DNA of 64,000 nucleotides, taken from positions 221,437-285,436 of the forward strand of contig NZ_WRXN01000011.1 in NCBI RefSeq assembly GCF_009758205.1, read 5' to 3'. Shown here piece by piece: positions 27,891-37,501 of this stretch. Each line of letters begins with the position of its first letter. Within the stretch, counting starts at the first letter, position 1. This DNA is from Chitinophaga tropicalis (GTDB lineage Bacteria; Bacteroidota; Bacteroidia; Chitinophagales; Chitinophagaceae). A program made the translations under genes and the position numbers. Under the pieces are notes generated by a model. It was not told the origin of the DNA, searched no databases, and worked only from the letters and a program-made list of their open reading frames with translations.

Positions 27891-30800
27891 TTAGAAGGAT
27901 ACTTTCAGGTTCAGGCCCAGGCTACGTACAGTAGGGATCTGTAAGGTTTCAAGCCCCTGCCCGTTGCCCGTATTGAAAGCAGTTTCAGGATCTATGTTAG
28001 GCACCTTTTTATCAATATACCAGAGGTTACGCGCTGTTACAGTGATGTTCACATCCTGTAATCCCCAGCGGTGCGCCAGCTCCTGTGGCAGTGCATAACC
28101 CAGTTTTACTTCACGCAGTTTGATAAAGGATGCGCTGTAAACACTGCTTTCGTTCAGAGAGCTGCTGTATACCGCTTTGTAATAACGCTGCGCAGGCAGT
28201 ATGGCATCATTCTGTTTACCATCGGCAGTTACACCATTGAAGATGATACCATCGTGATATACTGTTTCTCCGTTAGGCGCTGCTGCTGTATGGTTTTCCA
28301 GCTGTACAGGTTTTGACTGCTGGTTATTGCCGGCATAATAGTAAGGCAGGCCTCCGTGTTCTTCATCACGTCCGGGCAGACTGGCAGCCAGTACGCCGGT
28401 ATAGATACCGGTATAGTTGGTGCCTGACCAGATAGAGCCACCCTGTCTTGTATCTATGAGGAAGCTGAGAGAGAAGCCCTTAAAGGAGAAAGCATTGTTG
28501 ATGCTGCCGGTCCATTTGGGAGTATAATACCCAAGTACTTTTTTATTGTCATCAATTACCGGAGCGCCGGAAGCATTTACCAGTATCCTTCCCTGGTCGT
28601 CACGTTTATAGGCCTTACCATATAAAGCGCCATAACGTTTTCCTTTACTTGCCAGCACCTGCATGTTGCCGGAGCTTCCCAGCACATAATCATTCAGGAA
28701 ACCTTCTTTATCCAGCTCTACCACTTTACTGATATTCTTTGCATAGTTAAGGTTCACATCCCAGCGGAAACCGGAAGCAGTAGATACCGGCGTAACGCCC
28801 AGCGTTACTTCCACACCATGGTTGTTGATCTTACCGGCATTCAGCAGTTTCTTCAGGTTGCCGGTAGTGGCGCTTACATCTGCCAGCAATATCTGGTTAT
28901 AACTGCTGGAGGAATAATAAGTAACGTCAGTTCTGATACGGTTGTCGAAGAAGCTGGCTTCCAGACCTACCTCTGTCGCTTTTGTGATCTCAGGTTTGAG
29001 ATCTTTTTTCAGGAATTTATCATTTACGGTGAGCAGCGGATTGTTATCGAACGGCTGACCAAAAGGATAAGTGTTGACCAGCTGGTAAGGATCAGTGTCT
29101 TTACCTACCTGCGCCCATCCACCACGGATCTTCAGTTGAGAAAGCACCCGGCTCTGGATATGCAATGCGTCACTTAATACCACGCTGGCATTTACAGAAG
29201 GATAGAAATAAGAGTTATTTCCTGCCGGCAATGTAGAAGACCAGTCATTACGCGCGGTCAGGTTCAGGAATGCATAATCCCTGAAACCCACCTGGGCGGA
29301 AGCGAATGTGCTGTATACTCTAAGGCGGGAGAAGTAGTTGGTGGAAATGAGCGGGTCCCTGGAGTTGTTCAGGGTATACACACCTTTTACCGCCAGCCTC
29401 GGCGCCTGCTGATAGTTGTTCTCATATTGATTGTTACGGATATTTCCTCCTATCAATCCATCTACAGAGAAGTCTGTATTCAGCTTCTTCTTTGCGTTCA
29501 GGGTGAACTCAGTATTGGTCTCTGTTACAGCATAGGCATCTTCAGTATAGGAACCGTATGGCGTACCATTGGTATAATATGCTACCTTGTATTTACGCCT
29601 GTCATTATAGGTATCTGTACCTACACGCAGGTTAGCAGAAAGCCAGTCAGTGATCTCGTAAGAAAGACGGGCGTTGCCAAAGAAACGGTTACGCTGCTGA
29701 CCTACGGTATTTTCATTTTGTATCCAGTAAGGGTTGCTGTAGTAGCTATGGTTCCAGTTGAAGTCTGTACCATCAGGGTTCTTGTAGTTACGCAGCAGAC
29801 GCGTATCTACCTGCCTGCCAAACCATATGAACTGCAGGGTAACACTGTTACCGCGACGGCCATCCACACCGGGCAGGTTATCTGCTTCAGCTTTTACGTA
29901 GTTGGCATAGGTGCTCAGCGTCAGTTTTGGCGCTATACGGTAAGTAGTATTAACGGCAAATGAATTGCGGGTAATACCGGTGTTAGGCAGTATGCCTGAC
30001 TGTTTGGTATTGTTGAAAGAGAAACGGTAATCCAGCTTATCGTTGCTACCGGCTACAGACACGCCATTGTTGAAAGTAGAACCTGTTTCATAGAAGTCCT
30101 TCACGTTGTTGGGATGAGGTACAAAAGGCACTGCCTCTCCGTTAGAAAAGAACTGCGGAATAAGACGGCCATCCATCTTTGGTCCCCAGCTCTCATCTAC
30201 ACCATCGTTCAAACCACCGCCTTTACCGTCAACGTAAGAGAATTGTCCGCCGGAACCCTGTCCATACACATTCTGGAAAGAAGGCAATACCAGCAGGCTT
30301 TCAACAGAAGCGCTGGAATTAACTGTAATACCCAGGCCTTTAGCTCCGCGACCGGTCTTTGTTTTTATAACCAGCACGCCGGCAGAAGCACGTGAGCCAT
30401 ATAACGCCGCTGCGTTAGGTCCTTTCAGCACGTTCAGGGATTCGATATCGTCCGGGTTAACGTCTGCAATTGCGTTGGCAAAGTCACGGCCTGTACCTAT
30501 ACCCAGCTGGCTGTTATCTACCGGGATACCATCTATAATGAACAAGGGCTGGTTATTACCTGCGATAGAGGTTTCCCCCCTTATTATGATACGGGAAGAA
30601 CCCAGGTTACCCTGGCTGTTGGTAACGGTCACACCGGCTATTTTACCTGCCAGCGCATTCACCAGGTTAGATTCCCTGGCTTCAGCAATATCTTTTGATT
30701 TCAGCTCCTGTACAGCATATCCCAGTGAACGCTTCTCACGGGAAATACCCAGTGCAGTTACCACTACTTCATTGAGCTTGCTTTCAGCGCTTTCCAGTGC

Positions 30801-31088
30801 AACGTTCAGCGCTTTACCATTACCTGCCACCTGCTCTACAGTAGTATATCCTATAAAAGAGAAGCGGAGGGTGTCTGTCGGACCGGCTGCAATAGAGAAC
30901 TTACCATCAGCATCTGTCTGTGTGCCACGGTTAGTTCCTTTCACAGTTACAACAACACCAGGCACGCGTTGTGCATCAGAACGGGAAGTGACTACGCCGG
31001 AGACCCTGGTTTCCTGCGCCTGCACCGATTGCAGCCCGAAGAGCACTAACAGCAGTATTCCGGCTGCCCTTTGTAATTGTTTGATCAT
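27891..31088 (-). CDS. SusC/RagA-type TonB-linked outer-membrane transporter
   Basis: A 1065-residue receptor. Signal peptide to about residue 24 (QSVQAQ), then a carboxypeptidase-like regulatory domain (VSGVVTSRSDAQRVPGVVVTVKG, DGKFSIAAGPTDTLRFSFIGY), a TonB-box region (LNEVVVTALGISREKRSLGYAVQ), a plug (IIIRGETSIAGNNQPLFIIDGIPVD, LNVLKGPNAAALYGSRASAGVL) and a large barrel ending in TVRSLGLNLKVSF. It forms the channel below the SusD lid. No glycosidase, sigma/anti-sigma pair or hybrid two-component gene adjoins, so this is a bare SusC-SusD unit. Confidence 0.96.
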   Translation of the reverse strand: MIKQLQRAAGILLLVLFGLQSVQAQETRVSGVVTSRSDAQRVPGVVVTVKGTNRGTQTDADGKFSIAAGPTDTLRFSFIGYTTVEQVAGNGKALNVALESAESKLNEVVVTALGISREKRSLGYAVQELKSKDIAEARESNLVNALAGKIAGVTVTNSQGNLGSSRIIIRGETSIAGNNQPLFIIDGIPVDNSQLGIGTGRDFANAIADVNPDDIESLNVLKGPNAAALYGSRASAGVLVIKTKTGRGAKGLGITVNSSASVESLLVLPSFQNVYGQGSGGQFSYVDGKGGGLNDGVDESWGPKMDGRLIPQFFSNGEAVPFVPHPNNVKDFYETGSTFNNGVSVAGSNDKLDYRFSFNNTKQSGILPNTGITRNSFAVNTTYRIAPKLTLSTYANYVKAEADNLPGVDGRRGNSVTLQFIWFGRQVDTRLLRNYKNPDGTDFNWNHSYYSNPYWIQNENTVGQQRNRFFGNARLSYEITDWLSANLRVGTDTYNDRRKYKVAYYTNGTPYGSYTEDAYAVTETNTEFTLNAKKKLNTDFSVDGLIGGNIRNNQYENNYQQAPRLAVKGVYTLNNSRDPLISTNYFSRLRVYSTFASAQVGFRDYAFLNLTARNDWSSTLPAGNNSYFYPSVNASVVLSDALHIQSRVLSQLKIRGGWAQVGKDTDPYQLVNTYPFGQPFDNNPLLTVNDKFLKKDLKPEITKATEVGLEASFFDNRIRTDVTYYSSSSYNQILLADVSATTGNLKKLLNAGKINNHGVEVTLGVTPVSTASGFRWDVNLNYAKNISKVVELDKEGFLNDYVLGSSGNMQVLASKGKRYGALYGKAYKRDDQGRILVNASGAPVIDDNKKVLGYYTPKWTGSINNAFSFKGFSLSFLIDTRQGGSIWSGTNYTGIYTGVLAASLPGRDEEHGGLPYYYAGNNQQSKPVQLENHTAAAPNGETVYHDGIIFNGVTADGKQNDAILPAQRYYKAVYSSSLNESSVYSASFIKLREVKLGYALPQELAHRWGLQDVNITVTARNLWYIDKKVPNIDPETAFNTGNGQGLETLQIPTVRSLGLNLKVSF

Positions 31089-31269
31089 TGTATCAGATTT
31101 AGATATGAGAGTTGGAAGAATTTAACTGGCAAAAAAATCCCCATGCAGCTGTGTCCCACCAGCGGCTACAGAAAGTTGGTTCGTTTAAACTATCAGAATG
31201 AAGTTCTTACAAGGTGACTACTATCTACAGACAATACGCATTATTTGCATGGCTTTTTAAGTACAGGGG

Positions 31270-31301
31270 CAAAATTAACATACTTTTTAATAATCTACAA
31301 A
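31270..31301 (-). promoter_or_regulatory. SusC-SusD operon promoter
   Basis: On the minus strand TTTG (31298-31301), a 20-base spacer and TAATTTTG (31270-31277), fitting TTTG-N19/20-TAnnTTTG. The predicted leader is about 170 bases. Confidence 0.65.
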
Positions 31302-31385
31302 CCAAGTAGACTAAGTGGGCAAAATAATATTACGGGGTGTGCAAATAGTACTGATAGTCAACGGTAATGAATTTTCAGGGCCTGC

Positions 31386-32129
31386 CTATTTCGTATCTTC
31401 TTCCAGGAGACCGGCGTCTTTCAGCTGTTTTTTGATAGCGGGGTTATTGCCAAAAGCTGAAATAGGCTTTTTGAGATTAGTGGCTGTGAGAGATAATTTA
31501 TTAAACTTATCATCGAAACCTTCGGCAAAGGCATTGCCGTAGATAAGGCCCATCCATGTCTGAAAGGGTTCATAACGTCCATACCCCCTATACTGCCAGA
31601 ACTGGTCCATGCGGCTGGTAAAACCCTGCAGCCCCGCACTGAACTCTTCCTCTGTTACTTTAGTGATAGGCTGCTTTCTTTTCTGTTCATCCAACCTCTC
31701 TTTACGGTAAAGCGTAATGCTGAAATGGGTGCCGGTATCTTTTTTTATGGCAGCCATAACATCCTGCATGGTTTGATAACCATCATCTATTCCATCTGCA
31801 CAATACATCTGCAATGAATCCTCTTTTTTAAAGTATTTGAATGTGGTACAGAAATACAGGTTATCGAACGACAGGTGAATGAAATAACTCCTGCCATTAG
31901 CGTTGATCCGTTTCACTTCAATTTTCTCTGCCACTTCTGTCTTCCCTGCAGCTCCTGCAAGCTTCAGCTGCCGGAAAGCAGGGTCCATTCTTTCTACCAC
32001 CAGTTCCTCATCATCTATCTTAATGTGACATACAGACGCCTTCCCGGTGCTATACGTATACCAGTCGCCTTTCTGTGCAGCTGCCGGTATGGTCCATAAA
32101 ATGAGCAGACAAAAAAACAGATTTTTCAT
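31386..32129 (-). CDS. Secreted protein of unknown function
   Basis: A 247-residue protein with a signal peptide (MKNLFFCLLILWTIPAAAQ). I do not recognise the family. The first half looks beta-rich (GDWYTYSTGKASVCHIKIDDEELVV, YFIHLSFDNLYFCTTFKYF). The second half is charged and probably helical (KKDTGTHFSITLYRKERLDEQ, WMGLIYGNAFAEGFDDKFNKL). It starts 15 bases after the amidase stop, so the two are likely co-transcribed and may act in the periplasm together. Confidence 0.7.
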   Translation of the reverse strand: MKNLFFCLLILWTIPAAAQKGDWYTYSTGKASVCHIKIDDEELVVERMDPAFRQLKLAGAAGKTEVAEKIEVKRINANGRSYFIHLSFDNLYFCTTFKYFKKEDSLQMYCADGIDDGYQTMQDVMAAIKKDTGTHFSITLYRKERLDEQKRKQPITKVTEEEFSAGLQGFTSRMDQFWQYRGYGRYEPFQTWMGLIYGNAFAEGFDDKFNKLSLTATNLKKPISAFGNNPAIKKQLKDAGLLEEDTK

Positions 32130-32144
32130 AACGTTGATGATTGA

Positions 32145-32972
32145 TTATTCACTCTGTTGCATAAGACTGAAAAGTATCTTCTTCTCCCCTTCATCCAGGT
32201 CAATACCGGTAGTGGAATCGGCAGGAATGAAATGTCTTTTGAATGCCCTGATAGCAGCAGCGCTATCCCTTGTATCATATCCTACCAGCCGTAGCGCCTG
32301 TTTGCTGTTAAAATCAGGAGGTAGTATAATAGCAGCTGTATCCTTGAACCAGAGCCCGAAACCTTTCTCCGCCAGCTGCTGCCAGGGAAAGTAGGCGCTG
32401 GGATCTACCTTACGTACAGGCGCAATATCAGCATGGCCAATAAAGTTGGCAGCAGGAATATTGTAACGGTGTTTCAGCGAATCCAGCAATACCAGCAGGC
32501 TATTGATCTGTTGAGGCTGGAAAGGCGTCAGTCCGTTATTATCCAGTTCAATACCTATTGAAACAGAGTTCATGTCCGTCACATTTCCCCATTTGGACAC
32601 ACCTGCGTGCCATGCCCTCAGGTAGTCATTCAGCATGTGATTGATAGCTCCGTCACTGCAGATCACGTAATGCGCGCTGACCTGTGTACGTGGCAGGGTG
32701 AACGTACGGAATGTAGTATCGCAGCTTCCCTGCGCCGTATGATGAATGATAACATAGTTAGGCTTGCGCATATTGAAATTGGTAGTACCTATCCATGAAG
32801 TAACAGCAGGTATTCCTGCCACTGGCACAGGCGCCGGGGTCTGTTTAATTACTTCAGCATATTGCTTTGCCTGCCTGCGGTACACCTTATTGGTTGCCGC
32901 ATAGGGTTTGGGAGCACAGCTGCAAACGGTAACGGCTATCATCCAGAAAAGCCAGCGTGGTATCTGTTTCAT
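32145..32972 (-). CDS. N-acetylmuramoyl-L-alanine amidase (Amidase_2), lipoprotein
   Basis: A 275-residue enzyme cutting the amide bond between MurNAc and L-Ala in peptidoglycan. A lipoprotein-type signal (RWLFWMIAVTVCSC) precedes the Amidase_2 domain with all expected zinc ligands: NYVIIHHTAQG, AWHAGVSKWG and FIGHADIAPVRKVDPSAYFPW. SIGIELDNNGLTPF is another family block. About 70 residues follow the domain (DFNSKQALRLVGYDTRD), resembling a peptidoglycan-binding tail. Wall recycling or remodelling at the outer membrane is likely. Confidence 0.9.
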   Translation of the reverse strand: MKQIPRWLFWMIAVTVCSCAPKPYAATNKVYRRQAKQYAEVIKQTPAPVPVAGIPAVTSWIGTTNFNMRKPNYVIIHHTAQGSCDTTFRTFTLPRTQVSAHYVICSDGAINHMLNDYLRAWHAGVSKWGNVTDMNSVSIGIELDNNGLTPFQPQQINSLLVLLDSLKHRYNIPAANFIGHADIAPVRKVDPSAYFPWQQLAEKGFGLWFKDTAAIILPPDFNSKQALRLVGYDTRDSAAAIRAFKRHFIPADSTTGIDLDEGEKKILFSLMQQSE

Positions 32973-33002
32973 TATCTTAAGTTAATGATTATCCGGTTTC
33001 AA

Positions 33003-33038
33003 AAAAAAACGCTTTTGCCATCAGGCAAAAGCGTTTTA
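33003..33038 (-). terminator. Terminator of the GH92 gene
   Basis: AAAACGCTTTTGCC / GGCAAAAGCGTTTT with a 4-base loop, followed on the minus strand by a run of T. It shares its stem core with the ppc and S41 peptidase terminators. Confidence 0.88.
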
Positions 33039-33060
33039 AGTCAAGCTAAAAAAGAATAAA

Positions 33061-35349
33061 TTATTTAAGCTCCTGGGAAAGAGAGTAAGGCACATCTTTA
33101 TCGGCAGTACCCCTGTTCTTATTGGGAACAGCATCCATATCAAAAGTAACAGTGCCGCCTTTCAGCAGCTCATTATGCCCGAACCAGTTGTTGGTATACG
33201 GCTGCCCGTTCACTTTCACCGCTTTAACATAACGGTTGGTTTCGCTGTTAGCCGGAGCAGAGATTACCAGCTGTTTGCCGTTTTCCAATGTAACTGTGGT
33301 CTTTTTGAATAATGGCGCTCCTATTACATACTGCTGTGTACCCGGACAAACAGGATAGAAGCCCATTGCTGTAAATACATACCATGCAGAGGTCTGCCCG
33401 TTATCTTCATCACCACAGTAACCATCAGGCGTTGCAGAATAAAGACGGTTCATTACTTCCCTCAGCCAGTACTGGGTCTTCCATGGCTGCCCTGCATAAT
33501 TATACAGGTAGATCATATGCTGAATAGGCTGATTACCATGCGCATACTGCCCCATGTTCATGATCTGCATTTCGCGGATCTCATGGATAGTGCCACCATA
33601 GTAACTGTCATCAAAATCAGGCGCCATAGAGAATACAGAATCCAGCATCCCTGTAAACTGCTGCTTGCCACCCATCAGGTTGATCAGGCCCTGAATGTCA
33701 TGGAAAACAGACCAGGTATAATGCCAGCTGTTACCTTCTGTGAAGGCATCACCCCATTTGTAAGGATTGAAGGGCGACTGGAACTTACCGTCTTTGTTCT
33801 TACCCCGCATGAGTTTGGTCTCAGCATCAAATACATTACGATAGTTGCGCGCCTGTTTTGCAAAACGTTCTATTTCAGCGGCCGGACGCTTCAGCGCTTT
33901 AGCCAGCTGATAAATGGTGAAGTCATCATAGCTGTATTCCAGCGTACGCGCTGTATTCTCACGGATGTCCACATCATAAGGCACATAACCCAGCTCGTTG
34001 TAATATTTAACTCCTTTACGCCCTACAGATGTAAGCGGACCTTCATTATCTGCATTTTTGAGAATAGCCTCATAAGCAGTCTTAATGTCAAAACCGGTTA
34101 CACCCTTCAGGTAAGCATCTGCTATAATGGAAGCCGAATTGGAACCTATCATACAATCACGGTGACCGGGACTGGCCCACTCAGGCAACCAGCCGCTTTC
34201 TTTATAAGCATTTACCAGCCCCTCCATGATATGCGCGTTCATAGAAGGATACATCAGGTTAAAGAAGGGAAAGGTAGCGCGGAAAGTATCCCAGAAACCA
34301 TTGTCCGTAAACATGTAACCCGGCAGTACCTGGCCGTTGTAAGGGCTGTAATGCACTACTTTGCCCTGCGCATCATATTCATAGAACTTGCGGGGGAACA
34401 GCATGGTACGGTACAGGCAGGAATAAAAGGTCCTTACCTGTTCAGAAGTACCGCCTTCCACTTTAATACGGCTCAGTTCCTTATTCCACTCAGCTTTTGC
34501 CTTTCCTTTCACCACATCAAAACTGCTGCCGCCTATCTCCTTTTCCAGGTTCAGTGCAGCCTGCTCAGGGCTTATAAAGGAAGAAGCTACTTTTACATTC
34601 ACTTTTTCACCTTTGATAGTAGCAAAGCCTATCACAGCGCCTACATGATTCTCCTGGGCTTCCGCCTGGTCTTTTGTCAGCTGACCGTTCTTCCAGGTAG
34701 CCACATAAGTAAAAGGCTTATCGAAAGTAAGTACAAAGTAGTTTTTGAAGTTAGCAGGTACGCCGCCGCTGTTTTTGGTGGTATAACCTACTATCTTACG
34801 CTCCGCCGGCAATACTTTAATATAAGAGCCTTTGTCCAGGGCGTCTATCACCACAAATGCGCTGTCAGTCTTAGGGAAGGTAAAACGGATAGCCGCTGCC
34901 CTTTCTGTAGGCGTGATCTCAGTGGTCACGTCATGATCCGCCAGGTAAACACTGTAATAATAAGGTTTGGAGATCTCTGCTTTGTGAGAGAACCAGCTGG
35001 CCCTGTCATCTTCCTTGAATTTCACCTTACCGGTTACAGGCATAATAGCAAACTGGCCATAATCATTGATCCACGGACTGGGCTGATGGGTCTGTTTAAA
35101 ACCACGCAGCTTATCGGCATGATAGGTATAAGCCCAGCCATCTCCCATCTTGCCGGTTTGCGGCATCCAGAAATTCATACCCCAGGGGGTGGCTATAGCA
35201 GGATAGGTATTGCCGGTAGACAAAGAAACCTTTGAATCTGTACCCATGAGCGGGTTTACCCATTCTACCGGATCTGTGACGCTGTTCACAGTTTGCGCCT
35301 TCACCCAGCAGGATGCCAGCATGAGGGCGGAGAAAAATACTTTCTTCAT
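33061..35349 (-). CDS. GH92 exo-alpha-mannosidase, secreted
   Basis: A 762-residue calcium-dependent inverting mannosidase acting mostly on alpha-1,2-mannose of N-glycans or yeast mannan. Signal peptide to about residue 18 (CWVKAQ). The N-terminal beta-sandwich holds VNPLMGTDSKVSLSTGNTYPA and FKQTHQPSPWINDYGQFAIMP. The helical (alpha/alpha)6 part holds DNGFWDTFRATFPFFNLMYP, WASPGHRDCMIGSNSA and GDEDNGQTSAWYVFTAMGFY. Length is typical. It has its own terminator and sits divergently from the S41 peptidase. Linkage specificity cannot be read. Confidence 0.95.
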   Translation of the reverse strand: MKKVFFSALMLASCWVKAQTVNSVTDPVEWVNPLMGTDSKVSLSTGNTYPAIATPWGMNFWMPQTGKMGDGWAYTYHADKLRGFKQTHQPSPWINDYGQFAIMPVTGKVKFKEDDRASWFSHKAEISKPYYYSVYLADHDVTTEITPTERAAAIRFTFPKTDSAFVVIDALDKGSYIKVLPAERKIVGYTTKNSGGVPANFKNYFVLTFDKPFTYVATWKNGQLTKDQAEAQENHVGAVIGFATIKGEKVNVKVASSFISPEQAALNLEKEIGGSSFDVVKGKAKAEWNKELSRIKVEGGTSEQVRTFYSCLYRTMLFPRKFYEYDAQGKVVHYSPYNGQVLPGYMFTDNGFWDTFRATFPFFNLMYPSMNAHIMEGLVNAYKESGWLPEWASPGHRDCMIGSNSASIIADAYLKGVTGFDIKTAYEAILKNADNEGPLTSVGRKGVKYYNELGYVPYDVDIRENTARTLEYSYDDFTIYQLAKALKRPAAEIERFAKQARNYRNVFDAETKLMRGKNKDGKFQSPFNPYKWGDAFTEGNSWHYTWSVFHDIQGLINLMGGKQQFTGMLDSVFSMAPDFDDSYYGGTIHEIREMQIMNMGQYAHGNQPIQHMIYLYNYAGQPWKTQYWLREVMNRLYSATPDGYCGDEDNGQTSAWYVFTAMGFYPVCPGTQQYVIGAPLFKKTTVTLENGKQLVISAPANSETNRYVKAVKVNGQPYTNNWFGHNELLKGGTVTFDMDAVPNKNRGTADKDVPYSLSQELK

Positions 35350-35699
35350 GTTGAGACTATATGGAATTTTAGCGTAATAAGATCGTAAAAATAGCTTTTC
35401 AGACGAAAGATACCGGTTTATTTTATAAATGGTGAAAAGTATGACAGCAGTCAGGCTAAATTGTTTTAGCTAAACCGGATTTATGAGGTATATTCCCTTA
35501 TAAAAAAATACAATATGTTAAAGACCGACTAAACTTTACCCCTGCTTTCGTAGTCAAACAGAACGGTGTGCCCTGTACGTTACACCCGATCGGTTATTTC
35601 AGTCATTTAACAGACAAAAAGCAGGTTTGTATTTTAAAATGTACCACCTGCGTTTCATCTGCCGTTACTTTAAAGATCATCATCTCTAAACCCGATATT
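35350..35699. other. Divergent intergenic region, GH92 / S41 peptidase
   Basis: 350 AT-rich bases between two outward-facing genes. I found no exact TAnnTTTG box on either strand; the nearest are TATCTTTC for GH92 and CAGGTTTG (35622-35629) for the peptidase, each with one mismatch. No gene is evident. Confidence 0.4.
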
Positions 35700-37256
35700 A
35701 TGAATAAACAATTTACGTTCGTAGTCAAAGTGGCAGTAATAGGCGCACTCTGCAGCAGCGTATTTTCTGCATGCAAAAAGGATAGCAAGAAGGCCGACAA
35801 TACCACAACGACGTCAAATACCCTCACTTCCGATGAAGATTCCCTGAAATACCTCATGTACCGCACTATGCAGGTGACCTATGTAGATGGTGGCAGGGAC
35901 AAAACAACAGATCTTCCCACCTATTACTGGTACAGCCAGGTACCGGTGCTTGACCCGTCCAGCAGTACCTATTCTACTGCCGATGCCCTCCTGGAAACCA
36001 TGAAAGGCTATTCTACCGGTACAGGCAGCACAGTACTTGACCGTTACAGCTTCCTGGACCGTGATAGTTCCCTTTCCAGCTCCCTGCAGGACGGGGTATC
36101 TGAATTTGGCGGCAAAATAAGTGCAACAGGCAACTTCGGAATGGAAGTAAGCTACGCTTCTGATGGCAGCAAGACCTACCTGTATATCCTTTATGCAGAT
36201 AAAAACTCTCCTGCCGGCGTACAGGGACTGACCCGCGGAGACCAGATCACGGCTATTAACGGAGATACCGCTATTTCATACGATGGCTCTTCCGGCACCA
36301 AGACCACCAAAGTGATCAATGCCATCTATAACTCTTCTTCCGTAACGCTGAAAGTGACCAAAGCACGCACCAATGCGTCCGCTACTTATTCGCTTCAGTC
36401 AGGATCGTATAATATCAACCCGGTATTGTTTGACACCACCTATACAGTAAACGGGCAGAAGGTTGGTTACTTTGTATTCTATACCTTCACCAGCCCATAC
36501 AACTCAAAAGGTGCGGCCACGCTGACAAAAACAACGCTGGATGCCCTGTTCAGCAAATTTAAATCGGCCGGGATCACTAACCTGATAGTAGATCTGCGGT
36601 ATAACGGTGGTGGTTCCGTTACTACGGCAGAATACCTGGATAGTGCTATTGCACCAGCTTCCGCTGCCGGTAAACCAATGTATTACTACCTCTACAATGA
36701 TAAACTTACCGCCAATCTCAACGATGTAGGGCTGGAGGCCAGCGTAAACTTCCCTTCCGCAACAGGAGGCCTGTCGCTCAGCAATGTTTTCTTCATCACT
36801 TCCGGCAGTACGGCATCCGCCAGTGAACTGACGCTGAACAATCTGAAGCCTTACATGAACGTGAAGCTGGTGGGTAGCACCACTTACGGTAAACCCGTAG
36901 GTTTCATCACCTTCACCATTTCTGAATATGACAGCAACCACCAGGAAAAATACCTGGCTGACCTTTATGCCATCAACTTTGCCACTGAGAATGCCAATCA
37001 CTCCGGCGGATATTACACCGGTATTACCCCTGACCAGACAGCATCTGATTATATTAATGTACCCTGGGGTAATACCAACGATGATCATCTTGACCAGATA
37101 CTCAACTATATCAGTACCGGTAGCTTTGCCCGCACAGCTGCCAGTGAGCGTCTAGCTACACAGGGCAGCAGTACGCAACGTGCGTCAATGCCAACGTCCA
37201 TCGTATCTCCGAAATTTAACGGGATGGTGGATTATCGTATACGTATGAAGAAATAG
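35700..37256 (+). CDS. S41-family (C-terminal processing type) peptidase, lipoprotein
   Basis: A 518-residue serine peptidase. The ATG at 35700 is chosen because a lipoprotein signal follows (VAVIGALCSSVFSAC); the frame is open 44 codons upstream but that part is not signal-like. A PDZ domain (SPAGVQGLTRGDQITAINGD, about 170-230) precedes the tail-specific protease fold: NLIVDLRYNGGGSVTTAEYL, ITSGSTASASELTLNNLK with the nucleophile Ser, and GSTTYGKPVG with the general-base Lys. It probably acts in the periplasm or at the outer membrane on unfolded or tagged proteins. Confidence 0.92.
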   Translation: MNKQFTFVVKVAVIGALCSSVFSACKKDSKKADNTTTTSNTLTSDEDSLKYLMYRTMQVTYVDGGRDKTTDLPTYYWYSQVPVLDPSSSTYSTADALLETMKGYSTGTGSTVLDRYSFLDRDSSLSSSLQDGVSEFGGKISATGNFGMEVSYASDGSKTYLYILYADKNSPAGVQGLTRGDQITAINGDTAISYDGSSGTKTTKVINAIYNSSSVTLKVTKARTNASATYSLQSGSYNINPVLFDTTYTVNGQKVGYFVFYTFTSPYNSKGAATLTKTTLDALFSKFKSAGITNLIVDLRYNGGGSVTTAEYLDSAIAPASAAGKPMYYYLYNDKLTANLNDVGLEASVNFPSATGGLSLSNVFFITSGSTASASELTLNNLKPYMNVKLVGSTTYGKPVGFITFTISEYDSNHQEKYLADLYAINFATENANHSGGYYTGITPDQTASDYINVPWGNTNDDHLDQILNYISTGSFARTAASERLATQGSSTQRASMPTSIVSPKFNGMVDYRIRMKK

Positions 37257-37272
37257 GTAGTAGAGAACTGCT

Positions 37273-37314
37273 CAAAAAGAAATGCTTTTGCCTTCGGCAA
37301 AAGCATTTCTTTTT
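37273..37314 (+). terminator. Terminator of the S41 peptidase gene
   Basis: A perfect stem from AAAAAGAAATGCTTTTGCC to its complement with a 3-base loop, ending in CTTTTTG. It shares the GCTTTTGCC / GGCAAAAGC core with two other terminators. Confidence 0.88.
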
Positions 37315-37501
37315 GAGGGAGAGGCCTGCGGCCGGCTTTTTAAGAAGATTTAAAAAAGATTTCTCCGGTTCTTAAGAGAGAAATAAAGAGCTTACCTGAA
37401 ATATTTTTTGCAGGGCTGTGACCTGCGGCCGGCTTCTAAGAAGAAGTAAAGAGATTGCCTGAGATAATTTTTTGAGGGAGATGGCTGATGGCCGGCTTTT
37501 A
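37309..37501. repeat. Degenerate tandem repeats around a GGCCGGCTT core
   Basis: Three related blocks, each with a T run, a G-rich stretch and (G/T)GGCCGGCTTNTAA, lie near 37310-37342, 37403-37440 and 37468-37502. The last two fall in a 64-base direct repeat (AAAGAGNTTNCCTGANAT then TTTTTTG). The third copy runs into the stop codon of the aldo/keto reductase gene. Confidence 0.6.

Noticed and set aside
33517..35235. A 572-codon open frame antisense to the GH92 gene
   Set aside because: The opposite strand is an unmistakable GH92 enzyme with all family motifs; the antisense product has no recognisable fold and reflects codon bias.
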